The notes: generated from the letters alone by a model not told the origin. A DNA stretch of 64,000 nt from Oscillatoriales cyanobacterium CG2_30_40_61 (GCA_001873365.1 MNYZ01000083.1:1-64000), one strand, 5' to 3'. Numbered from the stretch's first letter, positions 19,223 through 31,166 are shown. Numbers and translations: made by a program.

Positions 19223-20569
19223 ATGTTAGTAATGGTAAGACTTTATGATCAATCGTTTGAAATTTTAAAAAGAGAATTACAAAAAAATGCTAAGAAAGAT
19301 TTAGTCGGGGAAGTTGGGGCGGGAATTATTCTGAGACGTTTAGAAAAAATGCGGTTACAATCGGGTGAACCTCTGAGTTTAGATGAATTACAAAACTTGG
19401 TTGCCGATCAATTTCCTGACTTTAATCAATCGGTTTTAAAGCAAGCTGCAAAAGCAAATCATCCCATCGGAATTGGGTCTAAAATACTTTTAGGTACAGC
19501 CGTTTTAGGGGGATTTGTAGGAATTGTGGCTGTGGCTAATTTGCCCTATCCGATGATTCGTTTTCCCGTTTCAAAAACCGTACCTATTTTATTAATTCCC
19601 AGTTATATTAGTATGGATTATAACTATCGACAAGCCGTGTCCTTAGTCGAACAATCCGATCAATTAATTAATCAAGCTACAGCAATTACAGATATTGAAT
19701 TAGGGGTTGAAAAAGTTGGCAAAGCTCAAAAACATCTGGATAAACTCCCAGTTTGGTTTTTAGGTTATTATCCTCAAGCCTACTGTTCTTTTATGGGTTG
19801 TATTTGGCGATTTACCTTCGATGAATATGAAGGAGCTAGAAAGAATATTGGCCGGATGGAATCTAAAATTTTTCAAGAACAAAATGCTTATCAAGAATAT
19901 ACAAAAGCTGAACAATTAATTAAAGAATCTCAAAACAACTTCCCCAAACTTCCCCCCGGAAATGAACAACAACAGATGATTACCCTTTGGCAAAAAGCCA
20001 TTGATCAATTAGATAAAATCCCCTCCGAAACCTTAGCCGGAAAATTAGCTGAAAAAGAGTTAGAAACCGCGCAACGGGATTTTAAACAACAACTGGGATT
20101 TGTCGCGGGAGCAATTAAAGGAAATACCTTAATTGATGCCGGGATGCAGTTTGGAATTCAGGCTGCAAAAGCCGCTCAAAATCCACCTCACACCGCCAAA
20201 GAATGGGAAAAAGTAATAAAACTATGGCAAGAAGCAATTCGTCGTTTAGAAGAAGTTCCGACGGATAATCCTAGTTATTTAGATGCTCAGAAAAAATTAG
20301 CTGAATATCAATCAAATTTGGGGAGTTCCGAAAGTCGTTTACAAGCGGAAAAAGACGCGGTAGAATCAGTTAAACAGGCAAAAGCTGCCATTGCTCAATG
20401 GCAAACCTCAGCCCGTTCTAAAGATCCTGATATTGCTTCCTTAATTGGTCAATTAACTGATATTATTAGTATGTTAGAACAGGTTCCCGCCGGGACGACG
20501 GTTAGCGCCCAAGCCCAAAATTTATTAAGATCAGCAGCACATACTCGTGATAAATTGTATATAAACTAA
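19223..20569 (+). CDS. Hypothetical membrane-anchored coiled-coil/TPR-like protein
   Basis: One N-terminal TM segment, then repeated helical AQKHLDKLP/WQKAIDQLDKIP/WQEAIRRLEEVP motifs. Confidence 0.75.
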   Translation: MLVMVRLYDQSFEILKRELQKNAKKDLVGEVGAGIILRRLEKMRLQSGEPLSLDELQNLVADQFPDFNQSVLKQAAKANHPIGIGSKILLGTAVLGGFVGIVAVANLPYPMIRFPVSKTVPILLIPSYISMDYNYRQAVSLVEQSDQLINQATAITDIELGVEKVGKAQKHLDKLPVWFLGYYPQAYCSFMGCIWRFTFDEYEGARKNIGRMESKIFQEQNAYQEYTKAEQLIKESQNNFPKLPPGNEQQQMITLWQKAIDQLDKIPSETLAGKLAEKELETAQRDFKQQLGFVAGAIKGNTLIDAGMQFGIQAAKAAQNPPHTAKEWEKVIKLWQEAIRRLEEVPTDNPSYLDAQKKLAEYQSNLGSSESRLQAEKDAVESVKQAKAAIAQWQTSARSKDPDIASLIGQLTDIISMLEQVPAGTTVSAQAQNLLRSAAHTRDKLYIN

Positions 20570-20621
20570 CTTGATATTTTGAACCCATTCTGTCCTTGAG
20601 ACCGATTAATTCTCTATAATT

Positions 20622-21716
20622 ATGAATCAAACACCACAAGATCCTTCTGCTTCTATTTCCTCGACACCAGACCCGGTGATCGATACTGCTAAATTAGTGC
20701 AATTATTACGTCGAAAAGAAAGAAATTGGGTAGAGTGGGGGGAGGCCTGTGCTACACTACAAAAATCCGGTTATAATCCCCAACAAATTTTTGAAGAAAC
20801 CGGTTTTGAACCGATTCAACAAAATCAAGTGATTGTAGCATCGCAAGTCTTTACTTCCTTAGTTAAGGGCAATTTATCCGAAGAAATTCAATCCCGTTTT
20901 CAACAACGAGGTAGTGATATTTTGTATGAATTTCGTATCCTAAATCAAGCCCAAAGGGTAATTGCTACGGAATTTACAGATCAACACAAATTAGATGCAG
21001 ATGAAGCCAAAGAATTAGCGAAAGCCATCAAAGAATTCTCACGGTTTTCGATTCTCCCCCAAGGTTTTTCTAATCATCCTGGGGATGCTTTAGCCTATCA
21101 ATCTTGGAAATCCGCACGACAACAGCATGATTTACAACAGCGATCGCGTTTAATTGCTCAAGGATTAAAATATGCTAACTCCCAAACTGCCAGACAAAAA
21201 ATAGAACAACTGTTAACAGATTTTTCTGTTACAGCCAAAAAAACCGCTCCTCGTTTACCTGTTTATCGTTTAGAAACCGAGGAAGATTTACCTCGTTTAA
21301 TTCCTGTAGCGGGGGAATTTCCTTTAAGATTATCCGACTTTAATCTAGTTCCTTTAATTGAAGAATTAGGAGCATTTCTAATTGTTAAATCATCTGGAAA
21401 CGCCGCTTGGGTGGCAGTTCCAGGGTGGCAAGTTATTAGAAAGGCAGAAGATCCCGTTGCTGTTTTAGGAAATAGTGCTAATTTACCTAATCCCTTACCC
21501 GGTAAATCAGAACCAGTTTTAATCATAATTGATCGCTCTCAACGAGAATGGGATATTGATTCTTATTTCTTAGTTGAAGAATCCGAGAATTTGGAGTTGC
21601 AATGGTTTGATGAAACTCCCTCAATTGATTTACTGGGAAAAATGATTTTGATTATGCGTCCTAAGAAGGTATTAGATCAGGATCAAATTCATGATGTTTG
21701 GCAAATTGATGAATAG
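20622..21716 (+). CDS. raf1: RuBisCO accumulation factor 1
   Basis: LVQLLRRKERNWVEWGEACATLQKSGYNPQQIFEETGFEPIQQNQVIVASQV and the C-terminal beta domain typical of Raf1. Confidence 0.88.
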   Translation: MNQTPQDPSASISSTPDPVIDTAKLVQLLRRKERNWVEWGEACATLQKSGYNPQQIFEETGFEPIQQNQVIVASQVFTSLVKGNLSEEIQSRFQQRGSDILYEFRILNQAQRVIATEFTDQHKLDADEAKELAKAIKEFSRFSILPQGFSNHPGDALAYQSWKSARQQHDLQQRSRLIAQGLKYANSQTARQKIEQLLTDFSVTAKKTAPRLPVYRLETEEDLPRLIPVAGEFPLRLSDFNLVPLIEELGAFLIVKSSGNAAWVAVPGWQVIRKAEDPVAVLGNSANLPNPLPGKSEPVLIIIDRSQREWDIDSYFLVEESENLELQWFDETPSIDLLGKMILIMRPKKVLDQDQIHDVWQIDE

Positions 21717-24039
21717 GAAAAATAATATTGATCAAGTTCATGAATTCCGAGAGCAAAAAATCAAAGAAATTTATCAAAGTTTACGTCCTGGTCAACAACA
21801 AATGGCGGATTGGAATGGGGGGCCCCTAGCCATTTCTGCGGTTCCAGGGGCCGGGAAATCAACGGGAATGGCCTTTGCTGCGGCATTAGCGATCGCCCGT
21901 CATCAACTGCATTCCCAGCATCAATTAGTGATTGTCACCTTCACCCGTTCCGCCGCCGCTAATATTCGCGCCAAAGTCAGTCAAGAACTCAAACAAATGC
22001 GATTACCTTTAGGGGGATTTGTTGTTTATACATTGCATGGTTTAGCGTTGAATATTGCCTTAAAATATCCAGAATTATCAGAATTAAATTTAGAAAATTT
22101 TACTTTGATTTTACCCACTCCCAGCAATAGAATTACCCGCAGTTGTGTAGAACAGTGGATCATGGCTAATCCTCGCCATTATCAACGATTAATTGAAGGA
22201 GTTAAATTTGATGGAGAAGAAACAGAAAGATTAAGACGTCAATCGGTTTTAAGAACAGAAGTTTTACCAAATTTAGCTTGGAAAGTGATTCAAGAAGCCA
22301 AAAGTTCAGGACTACAACCACAAGATTTAACGAACATTTCCGAACAAATTCCTGATGATTATGAAATCTTAAAAATAGCCGCCGGATTATATGAAAATTA
22401 TCAAAATATATTGCGATCACTGAATTTAATTGATTATGATCAGATGATTTTAGCGGCATTGCGAGTTTTAGAAAATCAAGCCATTCGTCAAGTTTTGCAA
22501 AATCAAGTGTTTGCTATTTTTGAAGATGAAGCTCAAGATTCCACTCCTCTGCAAAGTAGACTATTGAGAATTTTAGCCAGTGCTTCTGAATCAATTACTG
22601 ATGATTTGGAAACTTTAAATTTAGTCCGAGTTGGTGATCCGAATCAAGCAATTAACTCCACCTTTACCACGGCTGATCCCATTTATTTTCGTCGTTTTTG
22701 TAATGATTGTGAACAGTTAGAACGATTAGCTACCATGGATCAAGCTGGACGCAGTAGTTGTATTATTATTGATGCTGCTAACTATATGTTATCCTGGGTT
22801 AATCGTTCAAAATTAGCTGGAAATGAGCAACCATTTAGGGAGCAAATGATTCGATTAGTAGAATTTAATGATCACCAAACTAATGCCAATCCTCCTGCAT
22901 ACGGTCGAGGTTTAGAACTGTGGGAAATGGCGGACATTTATCAGACCGTTGAGTCAATTATTCAAAAAATTGTTAATATTATTGAAGATGATCCTCAAGG
23001 AAAATTTGCGATTTTACTTAGAGAGAATAAACAGGGAGAATTTATTTCTAATGTTTTCAATAATCCCCAATTATATAATATTAAAATTCCTGAATCTTTT
23101 CAAACCAAAATTAGAATTTATGATGCCTCCCAACAAGCACGAAACTCTAAAATCCCAGCAGAAATTTTATCTTTATTACAATTTTTAGATCGTCCCCATT
23201 CCCCGGATTACTTAAAATTAGCATTAAAAGTATTAGGTGATCGCAATTTAATTCCGAATTTAGATTATAATAAAATTGCCATTCATCCCGAAGAATTTAT
23301 TTATCCCGGCCCCCTTGACCCGCCACAATCGGAAGAAATTCGCCAATGTCGTTATTTTTGTTGTCAATTATTACAAGCCCGTTTAGAGCTTCCTCCCTAT
23401 CAATTAATTTCCTTTTTAGCGTTATCTTTAAAATATGAAAAAACCGAATTAGCCACGGCGGATAAATTAGCAGAACGCATCGGTAAAAAAACCTTTGGTA
23501 ACCATTCCATGGGAACAATTTTAGATGTTTTAAATGATATTGTCAGTTCAGAAAAGTTTGAACCCGTTGATATTGATGACGAAGAAACCTCTAAAGAAAG
23601 TCCCTACACTCGGGAAGGTCAATTAACATTAATTACCATGCACAAAGCCAAAGGATTAGATTGGGATTATGTGTTTATTCCCTTCTTACAGGAGTCTACA
23701 ATTCCTGGGAGTTTAAGAGTTTTACCCCAAGCCAAATTTTTAGGAGAATTTACCCTTTCGGAAGTCGCCCGCGCCCAAATTCGAGCCGCTGCTCACGGGG
23801 AAGAATTAATTCCTGATATAGCCACCGCTTGGGAGCAAGCCAAGGATTTAAAAACCGCAGAGGAATATCGATTACTCTATGTCGCCATGACCCGGGCTAA
23901 ACGCTTTTTGTGGATGTCTGCGTCGCGTTTTTCTCCCTACAGTTGGCACAAACCTGAAAATCAGCAAGAACAAAAACCCTGTCCGGTTTTTATTGCATTA
24001 AAACAACAATTTCCTCAACATTTTTTAGAGAAATTTTAG
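21709..24039 (+). CDS. UvrD/PcrA-like superfamily I DNA helicase
   Basis: SAVPGAGKST Walker A, TFTRSAAANIRAKV, EDEAQDSTPLQ, LTLITMHKAKGLDWDYVFIP, RLLYVAMTRAKR. Confidence 0.92.
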   Translation: MNRKNNIDQVHEFREQKIKEIYQSLRPGQQQMADWNGGPLAISAVPGAGKSTGMAFAAALAIARHQLHSQHQLVIVTFTRSAAANIRAKVSQELKQMRLPLGGFVVYTLHGLALNIALKYPELSELNLENFTLILPTPSNRITRSCVEQWIMANPRHYQRLIEGVKFDGEETERLRRQSVLRTEVLPNLAWKVIQEAKSSGLQPQDLTNISEQIPDDYEILKIAAGLYENYQNILRSLNLIDYDQMILAALRVLENQAIRQVLQNQVFAIFEDEAQDSTPLQSRLLRILASASESITDDLETLNLVRVGDPNQAINSTFTTADPIYFRRFCNDCEQLERLATMDQAGRSSCIIIDAANYMLSWVNRSKLAGNEQPFREQMIRLVEFNDHQTNANPPAYGRGLELWEMADIYQTVESIIQKIVNIIEDDPQGKFAILLRENKQGEFISNVFNNPQLYNIKIPESFQTKIRIYDASQQARNSKIPAEILSLLQFLDRPHSPDYLKLALKVLGDRNLIPNLDYNKIAIHPEEFIYPGPLDPPQSEEIRQCRYFCCQLLQARLELPPYQLISFLALSLKYEKTELATADKLAERIGKKTFGNHSMGTILDVLNDIVSSEKFEPVDIDDEETSKESPYTREGQLTLITMHKAKGLDWDYVFIPFLQESTIPGSLRVLPQAKFLGEFTLSEVARAQIRAAAHGEELIPDIATAWEQAKDLKTAEEYRLLYVAMTRAKRFLWMSASRFSPYSWHKPENQQEQKPCPVFIALKQQFPQHFLEKF

Positions 24040-24093
24040 TTGTTGGGCTGTAGCCCTTTAGATTGGGAAGCTAAAGCCTAACAACGAACTTTT

Positions 24094-27000
24094 TTAGCTT
24101 TGACTTGATCTTAATAGCTCTAATTTAGGTTTAATTTCAGCATCAAATCCAGCATTTTTTAAGGAATCAATGGTTGCTTGGGCATCCTGTATCCAGAAAT
24201 CACGACCTAAACAAATGCCTTTATGACTGGGCTTAAATTCTCCTTTAACCGTAGCCACAATAGGAATATTGGCTTGTTGTTGATTACCCGAAGATTGTTC
24301 TTTCAACAGTGCATGAAGTTTTTGGAGTTTGGATAAATCATAAACTTCCTCAAGTTTTAGGTGTAAAAGTACCATCAATTCTGATTCTTCTATTGGTAAA
24401 TCTTCTAATAAAAGAGGCGGAATTTTATCAATCCGAGGGAGAGTATCCGCCGACTGTAATTCATCAATAATAAACTGAGTTTTATCTTCCTTTTTTTCAC
24501 TTTTACCCATGATTAAAACTATATCATTTTCCTTCGGAAAATCCTTAATTTTTTGATGAGTTGTTGGGAAAATAATGGCTTCCATTTGTCCGGTTAAGTC
24601 CTCAATTTGTAAAAATGCCATCCGATCACCTTTTTTGGTGGTATGTAGTTTAATAGCGGTAACTACAACAACTACTTTAACTTTAGATTTTTTATCCGTT
24701 AATTCTGATAAAGTCACTCTTTCTTCTACAGAAATCGATCTTAAGATAGATTTTAAAGGATGTTCAGAAACATAAAATCCCAGTAACTCTTTTTCAAATT
24801 GGAGTTTTTCTTGAACTTTAAAATCTTCAAGTTTTGCGGGTTTGGGTGCATCTTCATGGGTATTTTTTGTATTTGTTCCACCCCCTAAAATATCAAAGAT
24901 ACTTTGTTGACCAACGGCTCGATCTTTGGCTTTACTTTGCGCCCAAGAAATTAATTTATCTAAATGATCAATAGCTTGCTTACGGTTGGGGTTAAGCTTA
25001 TCTAAAGCTCCACATTTAATTAACGCGTCTAGGGCGCGACTATTAACCATTTGTAAATTAATGCGATCGCATAAATCGGGAAAACTCTTAAATTCTCCTC
25101 CTTGTTGACGAATTTCTAATAAATGTTCGATCGCACCTTCCCCGACATTTTTAATTGCAGAAAGTCCGAAAATAATACTCTGATCTGAAGGCTTAAAATC
25201 CATTTCCGAAAGGTTTATATCGGGCGGGATCACATTAATTCCCAAGGATTTCTGACAGGATTCAATATATTTTTGAATTTTATCCGTATCCCCACTATTA
25301 GCACTTAATAATGCTGCCATATATTCCACGGGATAATTAGCTTTTAAATAGGCGGTTTCATAGGTAACATAGGCATAGGCCATGGAATGGGATTTATTAA
25401 AACAATTAGAAGCAACTAAACCCTTGCTGAGTAGAAAGTTATGATCTTGTTCTACACCAATATCATAAACGGGTTGGTTCCCTAAAGATTTTCGGCTAAT
25501 AATTTTAACATGAGATTTTGAGTTAATTTGTTGTAATTCTAACCCATTTTCAAAAATTTCATCAATAGGTAACATTTGACCATCAACGGTCATAAATTTA
25601 TGATCTTTTGTTGCCTGAATAACCGAACCATCTTCTAGGCAATATTCAAAAACTTCTTGTTCTCCTCGATTATGCCATTGAGCAATCGGTTGAGTATAGA
25701 CATAACCATGATTATTAACAGTATAAACTGTACATTCTATTTTTTCCTCAACAATTTTACCGATGGGCATTGACCCATATTCAACAGTCAAAATTTCCGT
25801 ATCATAACTCAAACAATATTCAGCGAATTGAAGCATCTGTTCAAACAGTTTTTCAGCGATTTTTTGCCCAACTCCATTTTTAGTTGCCCCATCAATAAAT
25901 GTCTCCCGTTGCTTATTCATTTCTTCGGCTTTTTTCTTTCCCATGGCGCGGCGTAATAAGTCCGCTTGACCTAAAGAATAGCCCGCTAAATCTTGAGCTA
26001 ATCTCATAATTTGTTCCTGAAAACATAAAATTCCGTAGGTTTCTTTTAAAATTGGCTCTAACAGAGGATGGTCATAGCTAATTTGATCCCGTCCATGTTT
26101 GCGATCAATAAATTGGGGAATTAAACCCGCATCTAAGGGCCCCGGACGATACAGTGCTAAAATAGAAGAAATATCATCTAAACAGGAAGGTTCGAGTTTT
26201 TTAACAATATCTATCATCCCAGAAGATTCTAACTGAAAAATACCATCTAAATCCCCTCTTTTCAGTAAATTATAAAGTTTTTCCACATCTTCAGGTAGCT
26301 TTTTCTGGGTTTTATAAGCTTCTTGGGCTTTTCTTTCAATATCAGAGGGAAGTTTTTCCGGATCAATTTTATAGCCATGTATTTCTTCAATATAATTAAC
26401 GGCTTTTTGAATCATGGTTAAATTTTTTAAGCCCAAAAAATCCATTTTTAATAATCCAACTGCCTCTAAATCCTCCATATAATATTGAGTAATGACCGCC
26501 CCATCATTATTGCGTTGCAGGGGAACAATTTCGTCTAAAGACTGTTTAGAAATCACCACACCCGCCGCATGAACTCCGAAGGTTTTGTTAGTACCTTCGA
26601 TGCGAATTGCCATATCTAACCATTGTTTAACTGTAATTGTTCCAACTTCATCCCCAGCATCATTATGAATAGGCACATCTTCATTATCATAAGCTTCTTT
26701 AAATTCCGGCGCGGGACTTTGATCGGAAATCATCACTTTCAAACGAGCGGGTTTTCCCCGTGAAACCGGAATTAATTTAGCCATTTTATCCGAATTTTTA
26801 TAGGAAATTCCTAACACCCGGGCGACATCTTTTAATACCGCTTTTGATGTCATGCGGTTAAAAGTAATAATTTGAGCTACCTTATCCTCTCCATATTTAT
26901 CAGTGACATATTTAATCATTTCATCTCGTCTTTCAATACAGAAATCCGTGTCAATATCAGGCATAGATTTCCGTTCAGGGTTTAAAAATCTTTCAAATAA

Positions 27001-28191
27001 TAAACCATGATAAACCGGATCAATATTGGTAATTTTTAGGGCATAAGCTACTAATGATCCCGCAGCCGAACCCCGTCCCGGCCCGACGGCAATATTGTGA
27101 TCTCTGGCAAATTTAATATAATCCCAAACCACTAAAAAGTAAGTAGAAAACCCCATCTGTTGCATCATTTTTAGTTCATATTCTAAGCGCTCTTTATAGA
27201 CAGGTTTAATCTCGCTTCTAGTCTTAGCATTCATTCTTTCTAGTAACCCTTTCCAGGTAACTTCTTCTAAGTAAGTATCCGCCGTATGATCGGGGGGAAT
27301 GGGATAGTCAGGGATACGAGGTTCTCCCAAAATACCTTTATAGGGTTCAACTTTATTGGCAACTTCTACGGTATTATTAATCGCTTCTTGAATGATCTCA
27401 TTAGGTAGGTGATCAATAAATAATTGCGCCATTTCTTCGGCGGATTTTAAATATTCTGTGCCGCTATAGCGCATCCGTTTTTCTTCACTAATTAATTTTT
27501 GAGTGTTAATACAAAGTAAAGCATCATGGGCTTCCACATCGTTACATGAGATAAAATGGGAATCATTTGTTGCAATAATTTTAATATTTAATTCTTGACT
27601 AATTTTAACAATTTCAACGTTGACCATCCGATCTTCTGGAGAACCATGGTCTTGAATTTCTAAATAAAAATCTTCTCCAAATACCCTTTGATACCATTTC
27701 GCGACTTCCCGCGCCACCTCATAACGTCCTTGTAAAATCGCTTGGGGAATTTCTCCCCCTAAACAAGCACTGGTAACAATTAACCCTTCGTGATATTGTT
27801 CTAATAGTTCTTTATTGATACAGGGACGTGCAAAAATGCCTTTTCCTTGAAACCCTTGGAGGTGTGAAATGGTGGTTAATTTAACTAAGTTTTTATAGCC
27901 TTGGGTGTTTTTAGCTAAGACCACTTGATGATATTTTCTTCGTTTCTCACCCTTCTGATCTTGAATTGTAACATCCCCATTAATCACATACATCTCATTG
28001 CCAATAATGGGTTTTATTCCTTTATTTCGGCAGGTTTTAATTAACTCAATGGCTCCATACATAACACCGTGATCGGTAACAGCGATCGCCGGCATTCCTA
28101 ACTCTAAGGCTCGGTCAATTAATTGGGGTAATTGGGATGCCCCATCCAGTAAACTATAATCACTATGAATATGTAAACCTACAAAAGACAT
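24094..28191 (-). CDS. dnaE: DNA polymerase III alpha subunit, continuous ORF with internal intein
   Basis: PHP domain ([16 protein letters not shown]), catalytic PDIDTDF, C-terminal OB fold ([31 protein letters not shown]). Single 1365-aa ORF spanning both halves that are normally split in cyanobacteria. Confidence 0.97.
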   Translation of the reverse strand: MSFVGLHIHSDYSLLDGASQLPQLIDRALELGMPAIAVTDHGVMYGAIELIKTCRNKGIKPIIGNEMYVINGDVTIQDQKGEKRRKYHQVVLAKNTQGYKNLVKLTTISHLQGFQGKGIFARPCINKELLEQYHEGLIVTSACLGGEIPQAILQGRYEVAREVAKWYQRVFGEDFYLEIQDHGSPEDRMVNVEIVKISQELNIKIIATNDSHFISCNDVEAHDALLCINTQKLISEEKRMRYSGTEYLKSAEEMAQLFIDHLPNEIIQEAINNTVEVANKVEPYKGILGEPRIPDYPIPPDHTADTYLEEVTWKGLLERMNAKTRSEIKPVYKERLEYELKMMQQMGFSTYFLVVWDYIKFARDHNIAVGPGRGSAAGSLVAYALKITNIDPVYHGLLFERFLNPERKSMPDIDTDFCIERRDEMIKYVTDKYGEDKVAQIITFNRMTSKAVLKDVARVLGISYKNSDKMAKLIPVSRGKPARLKVMISDQSPAPEFKEAYDNEDVPIHNDAGDEVGTITVKQWLDMAIRIEGTNKTFGVHAAGVVISKQSLDEIVPLQRNNDGAVITQYYMEDLEAVGLLKMDFLGLKNLTMIQKAVNYIEEIHGYKIDPEKLPSDIERKAQEAYKTQKKLPEDVEKLYNLLKRGDLDGIFQLESSGMIDIVKKLEPSCLDDISSILALYRPGPLDAGLIPQFIDRKHGRDQISYDHPLLEPILKETYGILCFQEQIMRLAQDLAGYSLGQADLLRRAMGKKKAEEMNKQRETFIDGATKNGVGQKIAEKLFEQMLQFAEYCLSYDTEILTVEYGSMPIGKIVEEKIECTVYTVNNHGYVYTQPIAQWHNRGEQEVFEYCLEDGSVIQATKDHKFMTVDGQMLPIDEIFENGLELQQINSKSHVKIISRKSLGNQPVYDIGVEQDHNFLLSKGLVASNCFNKSHSMAYAYVTYETAYLKANYPVEYMAALLSANSGDTDKIQKYIESCQKSLGINVIPPDINLSEMDFKPSDQSIIFGLSAIKNVGEGAIEHLLEIRQQGGEFKSFPDLCDRINLQMVNSRALDALIKCGALDKLNPNRKQAIDHLDKLISWAQSKAKDRAVGQQSIFDILGGGTNTKNTHEDAPKPAKLEDFKVQEKLQFEKELLGFYVSEHPLKSILRSISVEERVTLSELTDKKSKVKVVVVVTAIKLHTTKKGDRMAFLQIEDLTGQMEAIIFPTTHQKIKDFPKENDIVLIMGKSEKKEDKTQFIIDELQSADTLPRIDKIPPLLLEDLPIEESELMVLLHLKLEEVYDLSKLQKLHALLKEQSSGNQQQANIPIVATVKGEFKPSHKGICLGRDFWIQDAQATIDSLKNAGFDAEIKPKLELLRSSQS
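25405..25815 (-). other. DnaE mini-intein (137 aa), contiguous version of the cyanobacterial split DnaE intein
   Basis: [137 protein letters not shown], followed by +1 C (CFNKSHS). Contains C1, ATKDH block B, DHNF block F and terminal N. Confidence 0.95.
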
Positions 28192-28237
28192 GGTTAAGTT
28201 CCTTAGTTAAATTAAACTTTAGATTAATTGAGATAAA

Positions 28238-29986
28238 ATGATTGACTTCCGTAATATTAACACAATTTGGGCTTCTGTATTAGTAGAGACTTTAGCCAAA
28301 TTAGGATTAACAACTGCTATTCTTTGTCCAGGTTCCCGTTCTACTCCTTTAACTATCGCTTTTGCTCAACATTCTAGCATTGAAACTATCCCAATTTTAG
28401 ATGAACGTTCCGCCGCTTTTTTTGCTTTAGGAATTGCTAAAAAATCCGGTTTACCTACGGTTTTAGTTTGTACTTCTGGAACCGCAGGAGCTAATTTTTA
28501 TCCTGCTATTATAGAGGCTAAAGAAAGTAGAGTTCCCCTGTTAATTTTAACCGCAGATCGCCCCCCTGAATTAAGAGATTGTCATGGGGGACAAACTATT
28601 GATCAAGTTAAATTATATGGCAATTATCCCAATTTTCAAACAGAATTAACGGTTCCTAGTTTGGATTTAGGATTGTTACGTTATTTGCGACAAACCTTAA
28701 TTTATGCTTGGGAGCGATCGCAGTTTCCTATTTCCGGCGTTGTTCATCTTAATATTCCCTTTCGTGATCCTTTACATCCCGTCTATCAACCCGAAACCGA
28801 AGCATTAAAAGCGATATTTCCTGATAATTTTTTCAGTACAATAAATCCAGTAAAAACTTATATTTTCTCTAGTTTTGATGTTGAAAATTATTTCAAACTG
28901 TGGTATAATTATTCTCAAGGAATTATTATTGCAGGAGTAGCTCAACCTCAAAATTCAGAGCATTATTGTCAAGCGATCGCCCAACTTGCCAAACACTTAA
29001 ATTATCCCGTTTTAGCCGAGGGATTATCCCCGGTCAGGAACTATTCTAACCTGAATCCCTATTTAATTTCAACCTATGATTTAATTCTGAGAAATTCCAC
29101 CTTAGCTGAAAAACTAGCCCCGGAAGTTGTGATTCAAGTTGGAGATTTACCCACCAGTAAAACCCTAAGAAATTGGTTAGAAAAACAACAGCCAGATTAT
29201 TTTATTCTAGATCCTAGTTATCAAAACTTAGATGGGTTACATGGAAAAACTACCCATATTAGGATATCAATAGAACAACTCTCAAAAGCAATTAATCAAG
29301 CTAACAATTCAGATAAATCTAAATTATATTGTAATTTTTGGTATGAATTAGAAGCTCAATCCAGAAAAGTGATTGACGAAAAACTAAGTCTAATTGACTC
29401 ATTAATAGAACCTAAAGTTGCCTGGTTACTCTCTCAAATTTTACCTCAGAATACCCCTATTTTTATTGCCAATAGTATGCCCGTGAGGGATGTAGAATTT
29501 TTTTGGTGCCCGAACAATTTAAACATTCAACCCTTTTTTAATCGCGGTGCAAATGGGATTGATGGAACCCTATCAACCGCTTTAGGAATCTCCCATCATC
29601 AGCAAAGTAGTATTTTATTAACTGGGGATTTAGCCTTACTTCATGATACCAATGGATTTTTAATTAGAAATAAATTTATCGGACATTTAACCATTGTTTT
29701 AATTAATAATAATGGGGGTGGGATTTTTGAAATGTTGCCCATTTCTCAATTTGATCCTCCCTTTGAGGAATATTTTACCACTCCTCAAAATATTAACTTT
29801 ACTCAGTTAGCAGCTACCTATAATATTAATTATGAACAAATTCAATCTTGGGAACAACTGCAACAAAAATTAAATCCCCTTCCAAAAACAGGAATTAGAA
29901 TCTTAGAAATTCCAACAAATCGTAAAACCGATTCCGAATGGCGACACCACAACTTAAAACAACTTGCAGAAGGGTTAACTTTTTAG
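28238..29986 (+). CDS. menD: 2-succinyl-5-enolpyruvyl-6-hydroxy-3-cyclohexene-1-carboxylate synthase
   Basis: CPGSRSTPLTIAFAQH, DERSAAFFALGIAKKSG, NRGANGIDGTLSTALG, LTGDLALLHDTNG. Confidence 0.96.
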   Translation: MIDFRNINTIWASVLVETLAKLGLTTAILCPGSRSTPLTIAFAQHSSIETIPILDERSAAFFALGIAKKSGLPTVLVCTSGTAGANFYPAIIEAKESRVPLLILTADRPPELRDCHGGQTIDQVKLYGNYPNFQTELTVPSLDLGLLRYLRQTLIYAWERSQFPISGVVHLNIPFRDPLHPVYQPETEALKAIFPDNFFSTINPVKTYIFSSFDVENYFKLWYNYSQGIIIAGVAQPQNSEHYCQAIAQLAKHLNYPVLAEGLSPVRNYSNLNPYLISTYDLILRNSTLAEKLAPEVVIQVGDLPTSKTLRNWLEKQQPDYFILDPSYQNLDGLHGKTTHIRISIEQLSKAINQANNSDKSKLYCNFWYELEAQSRKVIDEKLSLIDSLIEPKVAWLLSQILPQNTPIFIANSMPVRDVEFFWCPNNLNIQPFFNRGANGIDGTLSTALGISHHQQSSILLTGDLALLHDTNGFLIRNKFIGHLTIVLINNNGGGIFEMLPISQFDPPFEEYFTTPQNINFTQLAATYNINYEQIQSWEQLQQKLNPLPKTGIRILEIPTNRKTDSEWRHHNLKQLAEGLTF

Positions 29987-30098
29987 AAACCGGGCTTCTT
30001 CGAGAAACCAAGTTGATAAATACAATCACACCATGCTATAATCCTGCTATGCTATATTTAGAAAATAAAATTAATCTCCCCTAGTAATTAATAAAGTC

Positions 30099-31166
30099 AT
30101 GCTTGAAAATATAGAAATTAATAATTTTAGATGTTTTGAAAGCACTAAAATTTCTGGATTTAAAAAAGTGAATCTAATTGGAGGTAAAAATAACGCTGGA
30201 AAGACAGCTTTTTTAGAAGCTTTACTGTTGCATAACTTTCCCCGGCCTAAAAGCATAATTGAACTTAAGAGAATTAGGAGAGAGTCTTCAGAGATTTCAA
30301 AATCCAGACCCGAACGCACTTGGGATAATTTTTTTTTAGATCAAAAACATCAAGAAAAAATAAAAATTATTGGCAAGTATTCAGAAGATTGGAAAACCGT
30401 AGATATTTATGTTTCTGATACAATTAACTCTGATTTTTTTGAAGATCAAAAAGACATTAAAAAATTGATTGAATTTATTTCTCAAAATGAATCAGTAACA
30501 TCACTTAATATTAAAGTTACTCAAAATCAAGACCATATATCTGAATCTTCGGTAATTGCAAGCTCAAACGGAATAATTTCAGTAAGTGGTTCAGACTCAA
30601 GTGACATACCTATTATTCCATCCGGTTTAAGAATGTCAAACACAGAGTTAGCTGAATCCTATGATAAAGCCCGTCTGGATGAAAAAGATGGTGAAGTTTT
30701 AAAGTTGTTAAAAATTCTTGATTCATCAATTCAAGAGGTAGATAGTTTTTCGATTGGTGAACCTACTTTATATTTAAGGAGCATCAATAAACGTCGCTTA
30801 CCTATTTCATTGTATGGAGATGCTATTATTAGGGCTACAACTATTATCTTAAAATTAATCAATAATAACAATAAAATTTTGTTAATTGATGAAATTGAAA
30901 ATGGCATCCACTATACTAATCAAAGAGAATTTTGGCGAACCTTATTTCGACTATCAAAAGAACTAGATACTCAAATCTTTGCCACAACCCACAGTTTAGA
31001 AATGATTCAATCTTTTGGAGATGTAGGCTTAGAAACAAATGAAGAAATCAGTGCTTATTTTGAACTAGCAAGACATCCTAAAACCAACGACATTATAGGA
31101 ATTAAAAGGGATGTAGAAACCTTAAAATATGATTTAGAACATAAAAAAGGAGTTAGAGGTGAGTAA
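30099..31166 (+). CDS. AAA family (OLD/ABC-type) ATPase
   Basis: Walker A GGKNNAGKTAFLEALLL, Walker B ILLIDEIENGIHY, H-loop IFATTHSLEMIQSF; N-terminal IEINNFRCFES. Confidence 0.92.
   Translation: MLENIEINNFRCFESTKISGFKKVNLIGGKNNAGKTAFLEALLLHNFPRPKSIIELKRIRRESSEISKSRPERTWDNFFLDQKHQEKIKIIGKYSEDWKTVDIYVSDTINSDFFEDQKDIKKLIEFISQNESVTSLNIKVTQNQDHISESSVIASSNGIISVSGSDSSDIPIIPSGLRMSNTELAESYDKARLDEKDGEVLKLLKILDSSIQEVDSFSIGEPTLYLRSINKRRLPISLYGDAIIRATTIILKLINNNNKILLIDEIENGIHYTNQREFWRTLFRLSKELDTQIFATTHSLEMIQSFGDVGLETNEEISAYFELARHPKTNDIIGIKRDVETLKYDLEHKKGVRGE

Noticed and set aside
25405-25815. Homing endonuclease domain within the DnaE intein
   Set aside because: The insertion is only 137 aa and fully accounted for by the N and C splicing domains, leaving no room for an endonuclease.
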